Numbered from the stretch's first letter, positions 43,740 to 57,220 are shown. The stretch: DNA of 64,000 nt from Chimonanthus salicifolius (GCA_013350335.1 CM023539.1:22003043-22067042); one strand, 5' to 3'. The notes: a model not told the origin generated them from the letters alone. Program-made: numbers and translations.

Positions 43740-44834
43740 TTACTTTGCATTCAAACATGAGATGCCCGGATTGTCCACAATGAAAGCATTTTATGATTTC
43801 ATTGGAGGAATTGAGGGTGACTTACCCTTAATAAAGATAGTTTGATTCTTGGGTCCTTTATCATTTTTCCTATCGTATCCAAGACCCGTTTTGTCTCCAA
43901 ATGGTTTGCTTAGTTTTAGAAGCTTTTCAAGCTTCTCTTCTCCACTTGTGAACTTCATCTCAAATCTTTCTTTATATCTCTTTAAGTCATTAACTTCTTT
44001 TGCTAATCTTTGATTTTCAATTTCTAGATTTGATTGTGATTTAGGAACATTAGCTTTAGCATCATTAAGTTGATTTTTAATTTTAGTATTTTCTTTTTCT
44101 TCACGACTTAGCACAATTTTCAAATTTTTGTAATTTCCTTTTAATGAATGAAGTTCATGCTTCAATTTTCTTATATCATTTTCAAGATTTCCTTTTTCAT
44201 TTATTGCCACTTTTAAGCATTCTTCAAATTTCAAGCACTCTTTTTTAATAGCATTTGGATTTACTTGATTTGCCAATGTTAGATCTTTTAGAATGTTTTC
44301 TTTTTCCAACTTTTCTTGATTTAGCTCTTGTGTTAGTTTTATATTTTCTTTACGAACTTTCTTAAGTTGCTTGTACATTTCATTTAATGACTCACTTAAT
44401 TCTTCCATGGTAGGTGTATTATCTTCTACATCTTTTTCATTAGTTTGTTCTTGTTGAGGTTCAAGTGTTTGAATGAGTTCTAAACAATACACCACTTCTA
44501 AGGCATCTTCTTTCCTAGATTTTTCATAAGTTTTCTCCAACATGTCCCATGCTTCCTTTGCGGTTTCACAAGATATGATATTCTCTAAAATATTTGGTGA
44601 GACGGCACAAAGTATCGCATTGAGGGCATTAGCATTTGCCGAATACATGCTCTTTTCAATATCATTGTATGAGAAGTAAATCTTAGAAGGTTTAGTCCAT
44701 CCACATAAGACTATTTCCCATAGAGCTCCATCCATTATCATTAAGTGCATTTTCATTTTGGCTTTCCAAATAACATAGTTAGAGCTATCAAGTATTGGAG
44801 GACACATCACGGCCATGCAATCACCCTTAGACAT
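43740..44834 (-). pseudogene. Copia-C Gag, frame-shifted before its zinc knuckle
   Basis: The 347-codon frame (43791-44834) begins MSKGDCMAVMCPPILDSSNY with DUF4219/UBN2-like features (YVIWKAKMKMHLM, CETAKEAWDMLEKTYE). A long Lys/Glu/Asn-rich coiled coil follows at residues about 125-300 (EELSESLNEMYKQLKKVRKE, ENQRLAKEVNDLKRYKERF). It stops at PPMKS. The expected CCHC knuckle (CFHCGQSGHLMFEC) lies immediately downstream at 43740-43788 in another frame, so a small indel has detached it. Gag would form the particle; without the knuckle, RNA binding is doubtful. Confidence 0.85.
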
Positions 44835-44888
44835 TTCTAGCTTGAATGATCTACTCTTAGACGGTTAAGTCAAATAGCAAGAGTCCTT

Positions 44889-44900
44889 GCTCTGATACCA
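44889..44900 (-). other. primer-binding site of Copia-C
   Basis: The minus strand reads TGGTATCAGAGC, the exact initiator tRNA-Met complement, two bases inside the LTR edge. Confidence 0.9.
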
Positions 44901-45762
44901 CTTGTTATTCAAGCTAGCCAAATATTTAGAATAGTCCTAGAGGGGGGTGAATAGGACTACTGGGGAATTTTAAAATCTATTTAAATATTGGGCACTTTAA
45001 TGATTAATCAATACAAATTTGCTCAATTAATATTCTAAATGTGATTTATAAGCAAGATTAAGTTTACGCAAATTATGTGTGCAATAAGATATGATCTAAA
45101 GCAAGTGCACAAAATAAGGTGAAGGAGATGAGAAGAGATGGAGAATTGTGACACAATGATTTTTACGTGGTTCGGCAACCTTACTTACATCCATGCCTCA
45201 AGTACACCACTTGAGGATTTCACTAACCTTCTCCTTCACGGGTGGAGAAGAAACCAATTACAAAGCTAATCTACTTCACGGGTGTAGATCGACTTAATCA
45301 CCAAGAGAACACCTCTCTTGAAAGCCAATAGGGTTACACCAACCCTTTACAATATTTCACACTTAATAGAAAGAAGTTGTGCTTTGAAATATACCAAGAA
45401 CTTAGCCTTGAGTTACTTGAAGTAGCTTGGGCTTGTTTTTGAATATCCTCCTCTTCTTGGCTTGATGTAAATGCTCCAATGAAGTCCAACTAAGATGATA
45501 GCGAGGAGGTCTAGGATAATTAAAGGTTTTCCTATGAGGATTAAGACAGTATAAAGAATATCTATTTAACACATTCAACTTAGAGCATAAGATGCTCAAG
45601 ATATGCCTATGAGAGCTTTTAATGTGTTTGAGATTAAGAATCAAAGCTTAGAGTATTATAACTATGGAGTTTGTAAGCTTTGGAAGTTGTTGGAAAGCTT
45701 GGAAGAATGTATAAATAAATTGGGCTCAAGTCATCAATCTTTTTCTCTCAAAAAAGCCTTAC

Positions 45763-45770
45763 ATTTATAG
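45763..45770 (-). promoter_or_regulatory. TATA box of Copia-C 5' LTR
   Basis: Minus strand CTAGCCTATAAATGTAAGG, preceded by CCGTTGGAACTTTT. The AACGG-type box and spacing are shared with the LTR at 12847. Confidence 0.65.
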
Positions 45771-45799
45771 GCTAGAAAAGTTCCAACGGATCTATCTTT

Positions 45800-46085
45800 T
45801 GACCTTCCGAAGATAGGTCTCAGATCTTCCGAGGTTGCAACGGTCGGATTCCCAATGGTCAAATTAAAACAGCTCTTTTGGCCTTGTAACGGATAGCTTC
45901 GGATCATCCGAAGGTTTCTGTTCGGAACGTCCGAAGTTTCCCAAGAATGCCTGGGCTCGGAATATCCTCGGACATTCCGAGGCCATGTTCTCGGAAGTTC
46001 TGAGTTGCCTATAAGTCCCAACGACTGATAGATGAAAGGAATATCCTCGGACGTTCCGAGACATGTTCTCGGAACATCCGAGCTT
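45800..46085. repeat. CTCGGAAGTTCCGAG dyad cluster (5' LTR)
   Basis: The same array as in the 3' LTR with several base changes, for example CTTCGGATCATCCGAAG, CTCGGACATTCCGAGG, CTCGGACGTTCCGAGAC and CTCGGAACATCCGAG. Confidence 0.8.
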
Positions 46086-46597
46086 CCCAGAAAAACCATT
46101 TTTCACCAAGTGTTGGAAACTTGAGATTTTGTGAAAAATGTGCACATGATGGAGAGCTCAAAAGTGTTCTATGCAATCAGTTAGATTTAACTATAATGAA
46201 CATTTTATATTGCAAGGACACACAAAATATGGAGATATTTGGTAGGTTGCGAGAGCTCTCCTCAGGGCAGAGAATGGGACTAGAAACCCTGTTTGTATTA
46301 TTCCAATTTTAACCAAAATTCTTCTAAGGCTTCTAGGTCAGTCCTATGGTCCATATACCTGTGATGGTTGGCATTCAAAGAGTTCTTCCGGTTTTGGTGC
46401 GAGCTTTCAAAATAATGTGTATTCTGGAGCTTCAAGCTTGATTTGACTGTGCATGTCTTCCAGAGATGATGTCTTAGACACGTAGACGGTCACGACTCAG
46501 TCAATTAAATTGACAACTCAGGACTCAGTCGGACACAGTTACAGAATTGACAACTTAGTCTGACTCAGGAGAGACAGATTTAACTTTTAGGCCAACA

Positions 46598-47414
46598 GGT
46601 GTGACTACCGAGGGTCTAGTACTTGGTTGAGAAGACCACAGATGGGTCTGGTTGGCAGCCCGTTGAGGACTAGCGTGTGAGTCACTCCCGTAGGATAGTC
46701 TGTTTAGGACTCCAGTGAGCCCGGCTCATGGGTTGGTTGTGATGTCTGTTCGAGCTGCCCTGGGTGAGTCATAGGTCTGGTTGAGGGCCAGGGACCCTGA
46801 TCTGGTTGTAGATCGGTTTGTGTACTCGTAGGTGGGTGGACCTTAGCGGATGAGCTTATGAGGGAATTGCCATAGAGTTGCATTGGTTTGGATAGAGGAT
46901 GTGCTGGAGGCCCAGTAGATGTGTGTGCTAGAGGTAGGTCACACGTTGGCATGGTCGTGCACGTAGACATATTAGAATTGAAGTGTCCACATGATTATAT
47001 GTAGCGTATGCTTGATGACATCTGATACATGTGTTACCTTCACTAGGCATGTGGAGCTCACACCTTGCCTTACAAGTACTTCTTCGAGGAGGGGTCGGTG
47101 AGACCCTCAATCGGGCGTTGGATGTGTAACTGTAGCTTAAGCTCTATCATAGTTCCATCCTTGTAGTGATAGATTATTCATGCATTTGAACTTTGTATAT
47201 ATTTTATGAATTAGATGAATGTAATGATGAGATGATACTATTATTCAAATATTGATTAATGCTTTGGTTATTAGTTTATTTATGGGTTGTCTGTGGTTAG
47301 TGTGGGTTACGGGAGCTGTCTCCCATTAAAAAAAAGGGTAACCAAAATAGAATTGGATCGGTTTTAGGAGTCTGTATCAGTTTTAACACGCCCGTAGCGG
47401 GACGGGTCGTTACA
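46598..47414 (+). repeat. Gypsy-2 5' LTR, second part
   Basis: Resumes after the Copia-C target duplication and ends CGGGTCGTTACA at 47414. It aligns with 56647-57220. Confidence 0.85.
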
Positions 47415-47415
47415 A

Positions 47416-47428
47416 TTGGTATCGGAGC
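47416..47428 (+). other. primer-binding site of Gypsy-2
   Basis: TTGGTATCGGAGC, one base after the LTR end; a tRNA-Met-type site with one change. Confidence 0.8.
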
Positions 47429-47429
47429 A

Positions 47430-50100
47430 CGGTTCAACTCTAGGACTGTGTATGGGTCAGAGATTTGTGTGATGATGACTAGAGATTGAGTTCATCTCCT
47501 GTGTGATAGGGTAGATGGAACCTGGTTCCATGGGTAGTGTTTGGACTTCTCTAGGTGGTTGTGGTGAACCTGATTGAGTCACCATTGAGTTTGAGTGCTA
47601 GAGATGTATTTTTTTTTTCCTACGGTTCTCGTCGGGTGTTGAGCTTGGTCAGACTTTCGCTTTGTAGATTGGGCGGCGGCGAGAATAAACACTTGTTTGA
47701 GTAGGGGAACCCGTACTGGGGGCAGTAACCGGAGACTTTAAAGATTCCCCGACCTGTGATAGAGACTTTGGAGAGTAGAGTATAGGTGGACAGATTGTTT
47801 ATCTTCGCAGTCCAAGTGTGTATGCTCAAGATCCGAAATATCTTGCTGGCGGAAAGTCAGGGTATTTGACCAGAGTGTGACAATTGCACAGTGGTCAGAG
47901 TGTGGCAGTAGGACCCCCGTGTGGGTCGATACATTCTATGGGTGTGAGCGATGTGATTGTGCTTCTCTGTGTTTGGATTCCGAGACTTGATCATTTCAGA
48001 TACCTCCCTATCTCAGTGACTGTGAGCGTCGCAATGGGTTGAGTTTGGGAGTAGAAGATTCCTTATTTGTCATGTCTTCGTTGGAGTAAGTGACATATAT
48101 TGTGCATGGTTACATATAGCACATTATGACTAATGGTAGATCTCGTAACCGTTGGAGGTGTTTTATTGAGGCATGGATTTTCCTTCAGGCAGGATGTTGA
48201 AGAATCTGGTTGCAGTGCGGAGCGTTGTGGCTTGTTGGTCAGTTTGAGTTGAGAGGGAACTAGAATGCCAGGCGTTGGGATGACACCTACAAGAGTGTTG
48301 GGCTTAAAGACTAGACTTGTGGGCTAGAGTCGGTGGGTCCCGTTCACCCAGGTATTTCATCTGGGGATGCACTGACTTTGTTGGCCAAGAAGAACGGCGA
48401 TTCATTGAGAGTTGGTGCAAGCGGTCGACAATTGAGCAAAGTTACAGAGTAGGATGAGGTTCCTCCACTGGGGATTGACAACTTGTTGAGACAGTTGAGA
48501 TGATCCCTGTTGCTTCTCGAGGATGTGTCTTCATTTGGGACATTGTCAGATGCGAGTTTTGATCTAGAGGCGCAACTACCTGGCCATGTGGTTTCGACAG
48601 GTAGTGCAGCACGTTTGTCAGGATGAGGCTGAGGTCATGTCTGGCGGTTTATTCAGATTACTCCAGGTGGCTTTGCTTACAGTTAGATTGGTCATAGAGA
48701 GAGCAGTCAGTTCTTGGTACGATGGCAATGAGGCAACGTTTCTTGAGTGGAGTCAGACGACCACTAGAGTGATGGTCCGACCGGAGGTAGAGAAAGACCT
48801 TGGGTGTGCAGTTTATGGTGATGTTTCTAGGGATGGTAAGGACTGCGTGCTGATATAGGATGGATAATTGATAGCTTCTGATTCGAGACGATTTGAGATC
48901 GATGAGCATGACTTTTTCACTATTGTGCTCAGGCTGGAGGGCGATGATATTGTGCTCAGGCTGGAGATATCCACTCGTGTTGAGGCAGGTTCTGAGTATC
49001 CCCCATCACTGTGGTTTTGAATACTTGTTTATTCAGGAATGATTGTGCATGAAGTAGACGTGATGGATGGAGTTTCATGGAGTGATTATTGATAAGGTGC
49101 AGAGACCGCAGCGGCCAGTCTACATGGTTTGGTAGTTCAGCTAGTGTTGAGTGGCGAAGCCCCAGAGATTTAGTATTGAGGTGCAAGGATAGTCAGACTA
49201 TGGGATTCTTTGATATGTGACGGTGGGCCAAATAGCTGGACAGTGAGACTGAATGCACCAAATAGCTGGATAGTGAGACCGAATGGTGACTCGACTCTCT
49301 AGACTAGATTGTTGCGCGTCAGCTTGAGTGGTACTGTGTGAAGATGCTTTGACTCCTTCACAATGGGTTAGTAGTGTGGGTGGTGCTGGTTAGACTGGCG
49401 GAACTCATTTATCTCCTTGGGTGAGGATGACCGACTTCTTGTAGCTTTTTGGACTGGTTTATGTTAAGCAAGGGGTTAGTCTGTGCGAGATGCCCAAATC
49501 AGTAGTGTCAGATCGATGTCTCAGTCGTGCCCTACAGACCAGACAGTGTTATGAATAAAGAGTTGTATGTTTAACAGTGCTTTGGCTCAGTGGACTATCT
49601 GTGGATAGACAGCCGGTCAGGACAGACCATGCAGATTTTAAAGGACATGTCTTATGTTTTGACACCCTTGGTATGAGGTAAGAGGATTGTTGGTTCTTGA
49701 TAGAGTTTGAGTACGACAGCAGCGACAAACTGGCATTTTGATGGTTCTGTGCGAAGCACTATGTGACCGACTATATAGATTGCCCTAGTGTTGGGCGGAC
49801 ACCTTGATGCAATTATGTGGGAACCAAGTATGGTCAGAGACTACCGAGCAGATGATGTCGGTCAGATGGGAGTCATTGGGTTCGAGAGCGGTGCAGATTG
49901 TTGTCCAAGTTATTTAGTCGTTCGTGATGCTTTGTGGCAAGGTTGTTTCAGTAGATCAGGTGTTGTGGCATTATCTTGTGATGAGAGGATCAACTTGAGA
50001 GTGAATTTTAGCTGGGCAGAGACAACTTTCACTTGGATTTTCTTGTGAGGTTTGGGACTGAGATATATGTTCAGTTTGAATTTCGAGTACGAAATTCCTT
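47430..50100 (+). pseudogene. Gypsy-2 interior: heavily decayed pol
   Basis: Only 2.7 kb long, with no long open frame. Traces can be read in order: an RNase H-like VYGDVSRDGKDCVLI ... LIASDSRRFE near 48810-48900, an integrase-core trace KSVVSDR near 49495-49515, and a trace of the EALYGR..CW motif (CEALCDRLYRLP, then CW) near 49747-49793. Gag, protease and RT were not recognised. Short tandem duplications lie near 48915-48965 and 49205-49285. This looks like a mutated, deleted element that could not encode its own machinery. Confidence 0.5.
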
Positions 50101-50111
50101 AAAGGGGGTAG
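50101..50111 (+). other. polypurine tract of Gypsy-2
   Basis: AAAGGGGGTAG after the Gypsy-typical TACGAAATTCCTT, three bases before the 3' LTR. Confidence 0.8.
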
Positions 50112-50114
50112 TAT

Positions 50115-51537
50115 TGTAACAACCCGACCCAATTTTTCAGAGTTTCTAGGGTCTTAGTAGCAGTGGGAAGAGTGTGGGCCCCACGGTGGGCCTCGGTTTG
50201 CCCGATTTTGAGTTCGGCGACTCGAATGACATTTTTGTAATTTGAGTTATCTACTGTGTTGTCATGCCAAAACATTTCAAAATCACACGTTTTCTCCTCT
50301 GAGGTTTAACATTTTATTTTGTCGGGTTTTGAAACATTTTGGAGAATTGAGATTTCGCTTTTATGTTTAAAAATAATAATTTTGATAATTAAATAAATAG
50401 TAAAAAAAAAAAAACCCTAACTTAAACCCTAAAGCCCTTAACCCTAACTCTACCCCCTCTTTCCCACTCGCGCAGCACTGTAACGCAACAGCTACACTAC
50501 TGCTTTCCCTCCTTGCTCTCCCCTTTCTCTTCTCTTCCCTTTCTTTGCTAGCCTTCCTCTCTTTCCTCCTCTTCTTCTTTTTTTTTTTTTTTTCTTCTTC
50601 TTTTCTGATTTCCCTCCCCTCAAAACCTAACCTCCACCGCTGTCTCCTCTCCCTTCTCTTTTAGCCGCCGCCAACCCTCCTACTTTCTTTTTTCCATCTC
50701 TTTCTCGGCTTTCCTTTCTTTTCTTTCCTCTTCTATTCCTTCTCGCTTGCAAAATCCTAAACTTAGAGTCTTCTCCTAGTAAACCTTGCATCTCCCTTGC
50801 AGCCCCTTTTCTCTGCTGCCTTTGTCGTCTCTATGTGCAAATCGGAGCCGCCACCCGAGTTCAGATTCATTAGATCTGACCTCTCCAGCCATTGCAGGTG
50901 CTCTTTTGCCCTTATCCTCTCTCCCCATCTCCTCTCTTCTACCCATTCTGCCTCCAGCCTCTCCCTGATCCCTCTTCCTTTCAGGCCTATTGCTCGTTGG
51001 GCCCAGATCTGAGCCCAACCAGCTTGGCCCAACGGCTTGAAGACCCAACCAACCTGATCCAAGCCATGCTGCCAGTTGAGCCAGCTCAGGCGCAACTCGT
51101 TTCAGATCCGGCCTAGCCCAAACCCTTGTGAGCCCAGTCTAGCTCACAGTCAGGCCTGCACGGCCTAAGCCCAGCGGCCTGCTCGACCCATATTGTTTTA
51201 AATGCAGCTCACTCCAAGCCCAGTTTGTCAAGTCCAATCACCGAGCCCAGTTCCTCAAGCTAGGCCCAGCTGACCCAAGTTCAACCTTCAGCCCGGCCCC
51301 TTTCCAGATCCGGCCCCGCACGACCCGACCGTTTCAAGTTCGTTGTGGGCTCATTCTTGGCTCATTTTTTATTTCTAGCCCGTGTATGGACCGTTTGCAA
51401 GCCTATTTCCAACCAGATTTGTGGGATCGTCCAAGTTTTGCAAACTTGTCCTAGCTTCTTAATGGTAGCCCGTGCATCGCTTTCTTCAACCATCGCCCTG
51501 TTTTGACGCCTTCGATTTCGAAAGCACACACACATGT
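50115..51537 (+). repeat. Gypsy-2 3' LTR, first part
   Basis: Begins TGTAACAACCCGACCC and parallels 34952-36400, including the telo-box cluster (50408-50452) and CT-rich leader. It is interrupted near CACACACA by the solo LTR. Confidence 0.85.
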
Positions 51538-54500
51538 TGTAACGCCTCGCTCCTTTCTACAGTCTAAACGGGTCGTGGCCTGCTTAACTGCAGGCTGAAC
51601 GGGCGTGATCCAACGCAACAATGTAACTGACGGGTCTTACATCCCAGATTTGTGGTTGGGGGAAATGAACATATATATTTTTTCAAGATTATGAATGAAA
51701 TAACGAAGCCATCAAATCCTTCATACCCAACTACACCTTGCACAAATTTTAATGTCATCCACAAAAATTGAGAGAAACAAAATCTACTATTAATATCAAG
51801 TCCAATCTCACTGCTCACATCCCAATCCATAAAAATAAATTTAACTAATCAAGTCTCAAAATAAATATTACCAAATCAATAAATTCAATCGCATGAATCC
51901 ACAACTATGCTAAGAAATTAAATATCCATCCTTGACTCAGTACTACGTCACCACCTCCGAGAGTTGAATCATCACTTCTCAGTTATCACCTGAATCACTT
52001 GCCCATGGATTATCAGCTCAGTAGGGATACAAATAAACAATAGGAAACCCACATACAATAATATTCAATAAAAAGGCGGAATATCCAACATAATTCAACA
52101 TCACATAAACAACACACACATGAACACCACAACATAACTCACCTAAACGTATCTATCTTGATATCATACTCATAACGCTCATATCCACTAATACATCCTA
52201 GTTCTAAGTACTCGATCATCAACTTAACCAACTAAAGAGTATAACTTATCACACTATCAAACTCCACAATGACTCATTTCACCTGGTACAGTGATGCTCT
52301 CAATCCATTTTATAGACAACGCGTTCATCCATCTGCTCTCGATATGGGATTAGTGACGACCTCACCCCTCACCCGCAGCCTGTCAATGAGGTAGCCCACC
52401 AATGTGGTAGCCTTTGCTCATCCATCACCCGCCCACACATCATCCGCCCACTAGGATTGTTGGGTCTGTTGGCCTCACACCTCCCCATCAAGAAGACAGA
52501 TAAGTATCACGTTCTTAATCAAATCTCACACATGGGATCTTTCCTGACAAGCCAATTATCACAATCAATAATCTGATACACAATGCCACCCATAAACATA
52601 CGTCACTGTGCAGCCCATCACACTCACACATAAGGCTCATGCCCTACAATCCAACACGTGGAGTACCATCTCATCATACATATGAACTAGCATCCTAGTG
52701 TCAGATCTATCATCCACAGTGGCTAATACATCTCACAATCTCATGGGGTCATCATTCGACAATATCATGATTACTCATATCCGTCTATGAGTCTCAAACA
52801 CCTCCACCCAACTTACATTTATCAACATATCCATAAATCTCACTCATACACCTATCATAATCAAACTCATACTTAGCATATTCAATAATTCACATGTGAT
52901 AGGATCTCAATCAATTTACAGGTTCAGCCAAGTTCTTCGGGGCGTATAAAATTTATTTTAAAATCCAGAACCGGTATTAGTCATTGGCCATGCTTGCGTC
53001 ATTACCATAATATCTCAATCACCGAATCATATCACATATATCAATAATTTACATAAACCAACATATAATCAAAGTCATACGAATATTCATTATAATTGAA
53101 AATGCATATGAAATAAAATAAACAATGATAATAATTCAAATCATAATTATAATTGAATCTTCTACATAAAACCCATAGCATGACTTGATTTATATCAAAA
53201 GGAAAGACACCAAAAATCAAGTTTCGTACTCCTAACCTCAAAGTTGAGATTTTCACAGTCTCCTAGCATCCAAGCAGAAGATAGGTTGCATAAAGATGCT
53301 AACTCAAATTCTGCAAATAGATTATTTCGAGTTTTCCAACATCATTAATATGGTGATTATTAAGTCTCTTTTGCAATTTACATTAAATACGTATGAGGTA
53401 CGTTGATTCCCCAACTTTAATCTACGGCTATTCTAACGTCCATGGAGACGGGTGAAGATTGGAAAAGTAGTAAATTGTAACCAGAGAATATGAACCAATT
53501 AAAACAAAAGAATGGAAATCAAATAAATTGACTAAACAAGGACGTTGTTTGAAGTAAGAAGGGTTAGCACGGTGGGTTTATCATATGGATAAATATATTT
53601 TCAAATATAGGCAAAAATCTCAAATCTGTAAAAATATGGGTTAAACACATAAGAATTGGTCATTCTAGCCTAAAGTGGAAAGATCATAATTTCTTGAAAT
53701 TCACTTTAAGATGTAAAATAATTAAAGAATCAAAATGTACTAGTACATATAAAATAAAAACTTCTATACTTTTATAAACACTTGCATGTTCAACTCATAT
53801 ATTCTCATAATAATATAATTAATAATTAAAACTAGGATCTAAACAAATCTTAATAAAAAGGAAACTTGTAGGAGCAGAGAACCCAAATAAATTACAGTGG
53901 CTCACTAGTTTCCTTAGTCAACTTATACCAAAGAATACGGTGAGAAAAACATCTACAGGTGTTCGGCTTGGGTTTTAAAGGATAAGAGTATATATGGAAA
54001 ATTGTAAAGTACACAATCTCAGCAAAAGATTCCCACCATAACCAATTGAGTTGAATAAGATAGATAAATAAGACAATAAGAATTTCTGTAGGAAAATCAG
54101 AAATAAATTGGGATCGATAACTAGGTTGGCAAACATAAATCATTAAATGAATAAATCTCATCTTAAACCTTTAAGCGTTTTAAATCGAAGAGAATAAGAT
54201 GAATAATAGGAAGTAAATAAAATCATACACGAAGGACATCTTGTAATAATCAATAACTATGGATAGAAAGTTATTGAATACTTTAGTCAAAACCAAAATA
54301 CAATAAGGAATTGATAAAAATCTATCTGTATTGCACTTCGCTGGAAACGAAGAGAGATTGCAGGTGAAGGGTATGGTGGTTGTTTTGGGAGATTAAGATG
54401 AGATGGAGAAATACCTGGAAGATCTGAGGGAATACAGCCATATGGTAGAGCCAAGAATTGAAGAAGGCTGGTCCCTGATGGTGGTGTCCTTTGCTTCTCA

Positions 54501-54701
54501 AACCAGACCTCAGTCTTTGAAGAAGAGAAGAAGAAGCGACGGTAAAAAGGGAGATGGAATCGGCTATGGCAAAGGAGAATAGGGTTGGCTGCCCTTTTTG
54601 AGAGGGAGAAGGAAAGTGGAATAATATTTTACTGTGAATGGGATTAAGAGATATCCGAATTTGGGGCTTTCCTTATGAATACGGTGGTGAGGTTTTCGAA
54701 A

Positions 54702-54733
<32 letters not shown>

Positions 54734-55204
54734 CCCACTAAATAAACAATAAATTTTAATGGGAAAGGATTTTAATTAAATTTACTAACTTTAGAATAAA
54801 AATTTATTAAACTTTTATTCTTACATTTTAATTATCCTTTTAAATACAGAAAATTCACTTATAAATTTTCATTAAATTTTATTTTCAGTACACCAATACT
54901 TTAGGAGGGAAAGTGTGCAATCGGGGGTTCACCTAAAATCATCAGTTATAAATTTCTGATTGTATAATTCCAATTAACATTCTAACCTTGGGAATTAAAT
55001 CTAACTTGCTAATTTAAATTTTCCATTCACTTAATTTCAATTCGAGGAGGATAAATTTGTAAGCTTCTAATTGAGAATAAGGTGTGTTTTTCCCAAATAA
55101 TTTTAATAAAATAAAATAATATACTAATAAAAACAATGTCAATTTCTAAATAATTCTATCCACTTCTGCTGACCCGCTACTCCGGGTCGGGTCACTACAC
55201 AGGT
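51533..55204 (-). mobile_element. 3.66-kb Gypsy-type solo LTR, minus orientation
   Basis: 51538-55199. The minus strand begins TGTAGTGACCCGACCC and ends GAGGCGTTACA. Flanks CATGT (51533-51537) and CAGGT (55200-55204) form a 5-bp duplication with one mismatch; the equivalent site in the other LTR reads ACAGGTGAGG. No PBS, PPT, coding sequence or second LTR, so the element collapsed by LTR-LTR recombination. It contains a TA microsatellite at 54706-54733. Confidence 0.75.
54706..54733. repeat. (TA)14 microsatellite
   Basis: Uninterrupted TA dinucleotides, 28 bases, within the solo LTR. Confidence 0.95.
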
Positions 55205-57220
55205 GAGGGGACTCATCACACTTGTTTTAGCATACATGATTTGCATATATCTTTTCTATGACTACTTGGACATGGAGTACAATGAATGAGGCCCTTATGG
55301 ATTATGAGCCACTCGGCGAGGGAACCGTTATGACAAATATGTGGCAATGGGCTCATTCGGGTGTACTCGTGTTGGATTGCTTGAGATGGCATGTTGGTTC
55401 GTATCTTGATAACATGTTCGTTGAGTAACATGATGATGTGCTTTGTGTGATAACATGTCTACTTGATTATGTATTAACTTGTTCGGTTGCCAAATGTTAT
55501 AACATGCTGAGTTTGATAATGTGATAACATGATGGATGGATTATGTGGTATTATGATATGTAACTGGTGACGATAGATAAGATGTCTCAGATGATAACAT
55601 GTTACATGTTTGTTTGATAACATGCGTTAGATAGTGGTATATACCTGATGATTATGTGATATGCTATGTTGTTAACATGCTTAGAAATAATTGTGCATAC
55701 ATGCAACTAGAGTATATGGATTTTCGGTGGGGCATGAGTACCAGGCTACATCATGATTTAGAGACTCCCTCTAGCTTGTTGGATAGTTAGGGTTGGGAAG
55801 TCATGGGAAACGGCGTAGTGGATGCGGTTGAGCTATGGACTACTCGTTGGTGGGTCCTTAGGTGTGAGAGTACCTGGCGGGTGTTGCCCCTTGGGTGTGT
55901 GAGTCTTTGGCAGAGTCGTGGCCATGTTGGGTCTACCCCGATGTGGTTTTGGTACTTATTCTTGTGATAGGTGGATTTACTCCCTAGGGTGGGTTTGACT
56001 ATCAGGTCTATCCTTGTGATCTTCGGACACACCTATGAGAGAGGTGTAACCCGATTTAGAGAGCGAAGTGCCCGTGATCCCAGATGGAGACAAATTGGGA
56101 GGTAGTCATGTTAACCCTAAGGAAACCATATGACTGAATGTTGGTTCATCCAAGGCAACCTTAGAGGTCCCCTATGGTCACGGTACCCGAGCGTGTGACG
56201 GATGAGGTGATCCCCGAATGACCGAGTAGGCTGAGGAGATGCTCACCCGCTCATCCATTGAGGGATGATGCGGTGAGGAACAACTCCCACTGGTATAGTT
56301 TGTGATCCCCGGATGACCAAGTAGGCGGAGGTGGTGCTCGCCCGCTCATTTGTCGAGGGATTATGAGGTGAGGTACAGCTCCCGTTAGTATGTTTTGTGA
56401 TCCCTGGATGACTGAGAAAGCTGAGAATGTGCTCGCCTACTCATTGGTCGAGGGATGATGCAATGGAGGATAGCTCTTGCTGTGCGGTTGAGATTTACCC
56501 CCGTGTGCCTTATGGCCAGGTTATGTTTCACCACTCGTGGTACTGGTCTGTGGTGTGTGGATTTTTGTGGAGGTAGCCCTAGAGATAGGGTGGTCGTAGT
56601 GTATGTTGAGTATGTACTGGGTCGTCCTAGGAGCTAGGTTATAAGTGTGACTACTGGGGGTCTGGTACTTATTTGAAAAGACCACAGATGGGTCTTGTTG
56701 GCAGTCTGTTGAGGACTGGCGTGTTAGTCACTCCCGTGTTATAGTTTGTTTGGGACTCTAGTGAGCCCAGCTCATGAGTTGGTTGTGGTATGTGTTCGAG
56801 TTGTCCTGGGAGAGTCATATGTCTGGTTGATGGCCAGGAGCCCTGATCTGGTGGAGCTTATCCATTCATTCCCTTGCAGGTACTTCTCAGAGGAGGGGTC
56901 AGTGGGATCCTCAATTGGGCGTTGGACGTGGAGCTGCAACTTTAGCTCTGTCATAGTTCCATCCTTGTAGTGAGAGATTATTCATGTATTTGTACTTTGT
57001 ATATATTTCATGAGTTAGATGAATGTAATGATAAGATGATACTATTATTCAAATATTAATTAATGCTTTGGTTATTGGTTTATTTATGGGTTCTCTGTGG
57101 TAGTGTAGGTGGCGGGAGCAGTGTCTCCATTTTAAAAAAAAAGGTAACCGAAATAGTATCGGATCGGTTTTAGGAGTTTGTATCAGTTTTAACACACCCG
57201 TAGCAGGACGAGTCGTTACA
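55200..57220 (+). repeat. Gypsy-2 3' LTR, second part
   Basis: Parallels 36400-37854 and 46603-47414. It has about 155 extra bases near 55337-55495 that the 5' LTR lacks, and lacks about 200 bases present at 37645-37845. Ends GTCGTTACA before TTGAG. Confidence 0.85.

Larger units (their letters stand above)
44903..46597 (-). repeat. Copia-C 5' LTR (1.70 kb)
   Basis: Matches 37855-39526. The TATA box (CTATAAAT, minus) is at 45763-45770, with dyads just upstream at about 45800-46085. Confidence 0.9.
37850..46602 (-). mobile_element. non-autonomous Copia (SIRE/Maximus-like) element with gag and a cargo ORF, TSD GGTGT
   Basis: Minus-strand element 37855-46597 with exact GGTGT duplications at 37850-37854 and 46598-46602. 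LTRs are 44903-46597 (5') and 37855-39526 (3'), both TGTT(A/G)TTCAAG...GGCCAACA on the plus strand. A tRNA-Met PBS lies two bases from the 5' LTR, and a PPT abuts the 3' LTR (GACAAAGGAGGAGAT, typical of SIRE-like elements). The 5.4-kb interior holds gag and a second ORF. I find no protease, integrase, RT or RNase H on either strand. By eye the LTRs differ by a few percent. Confidence 0.9.
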
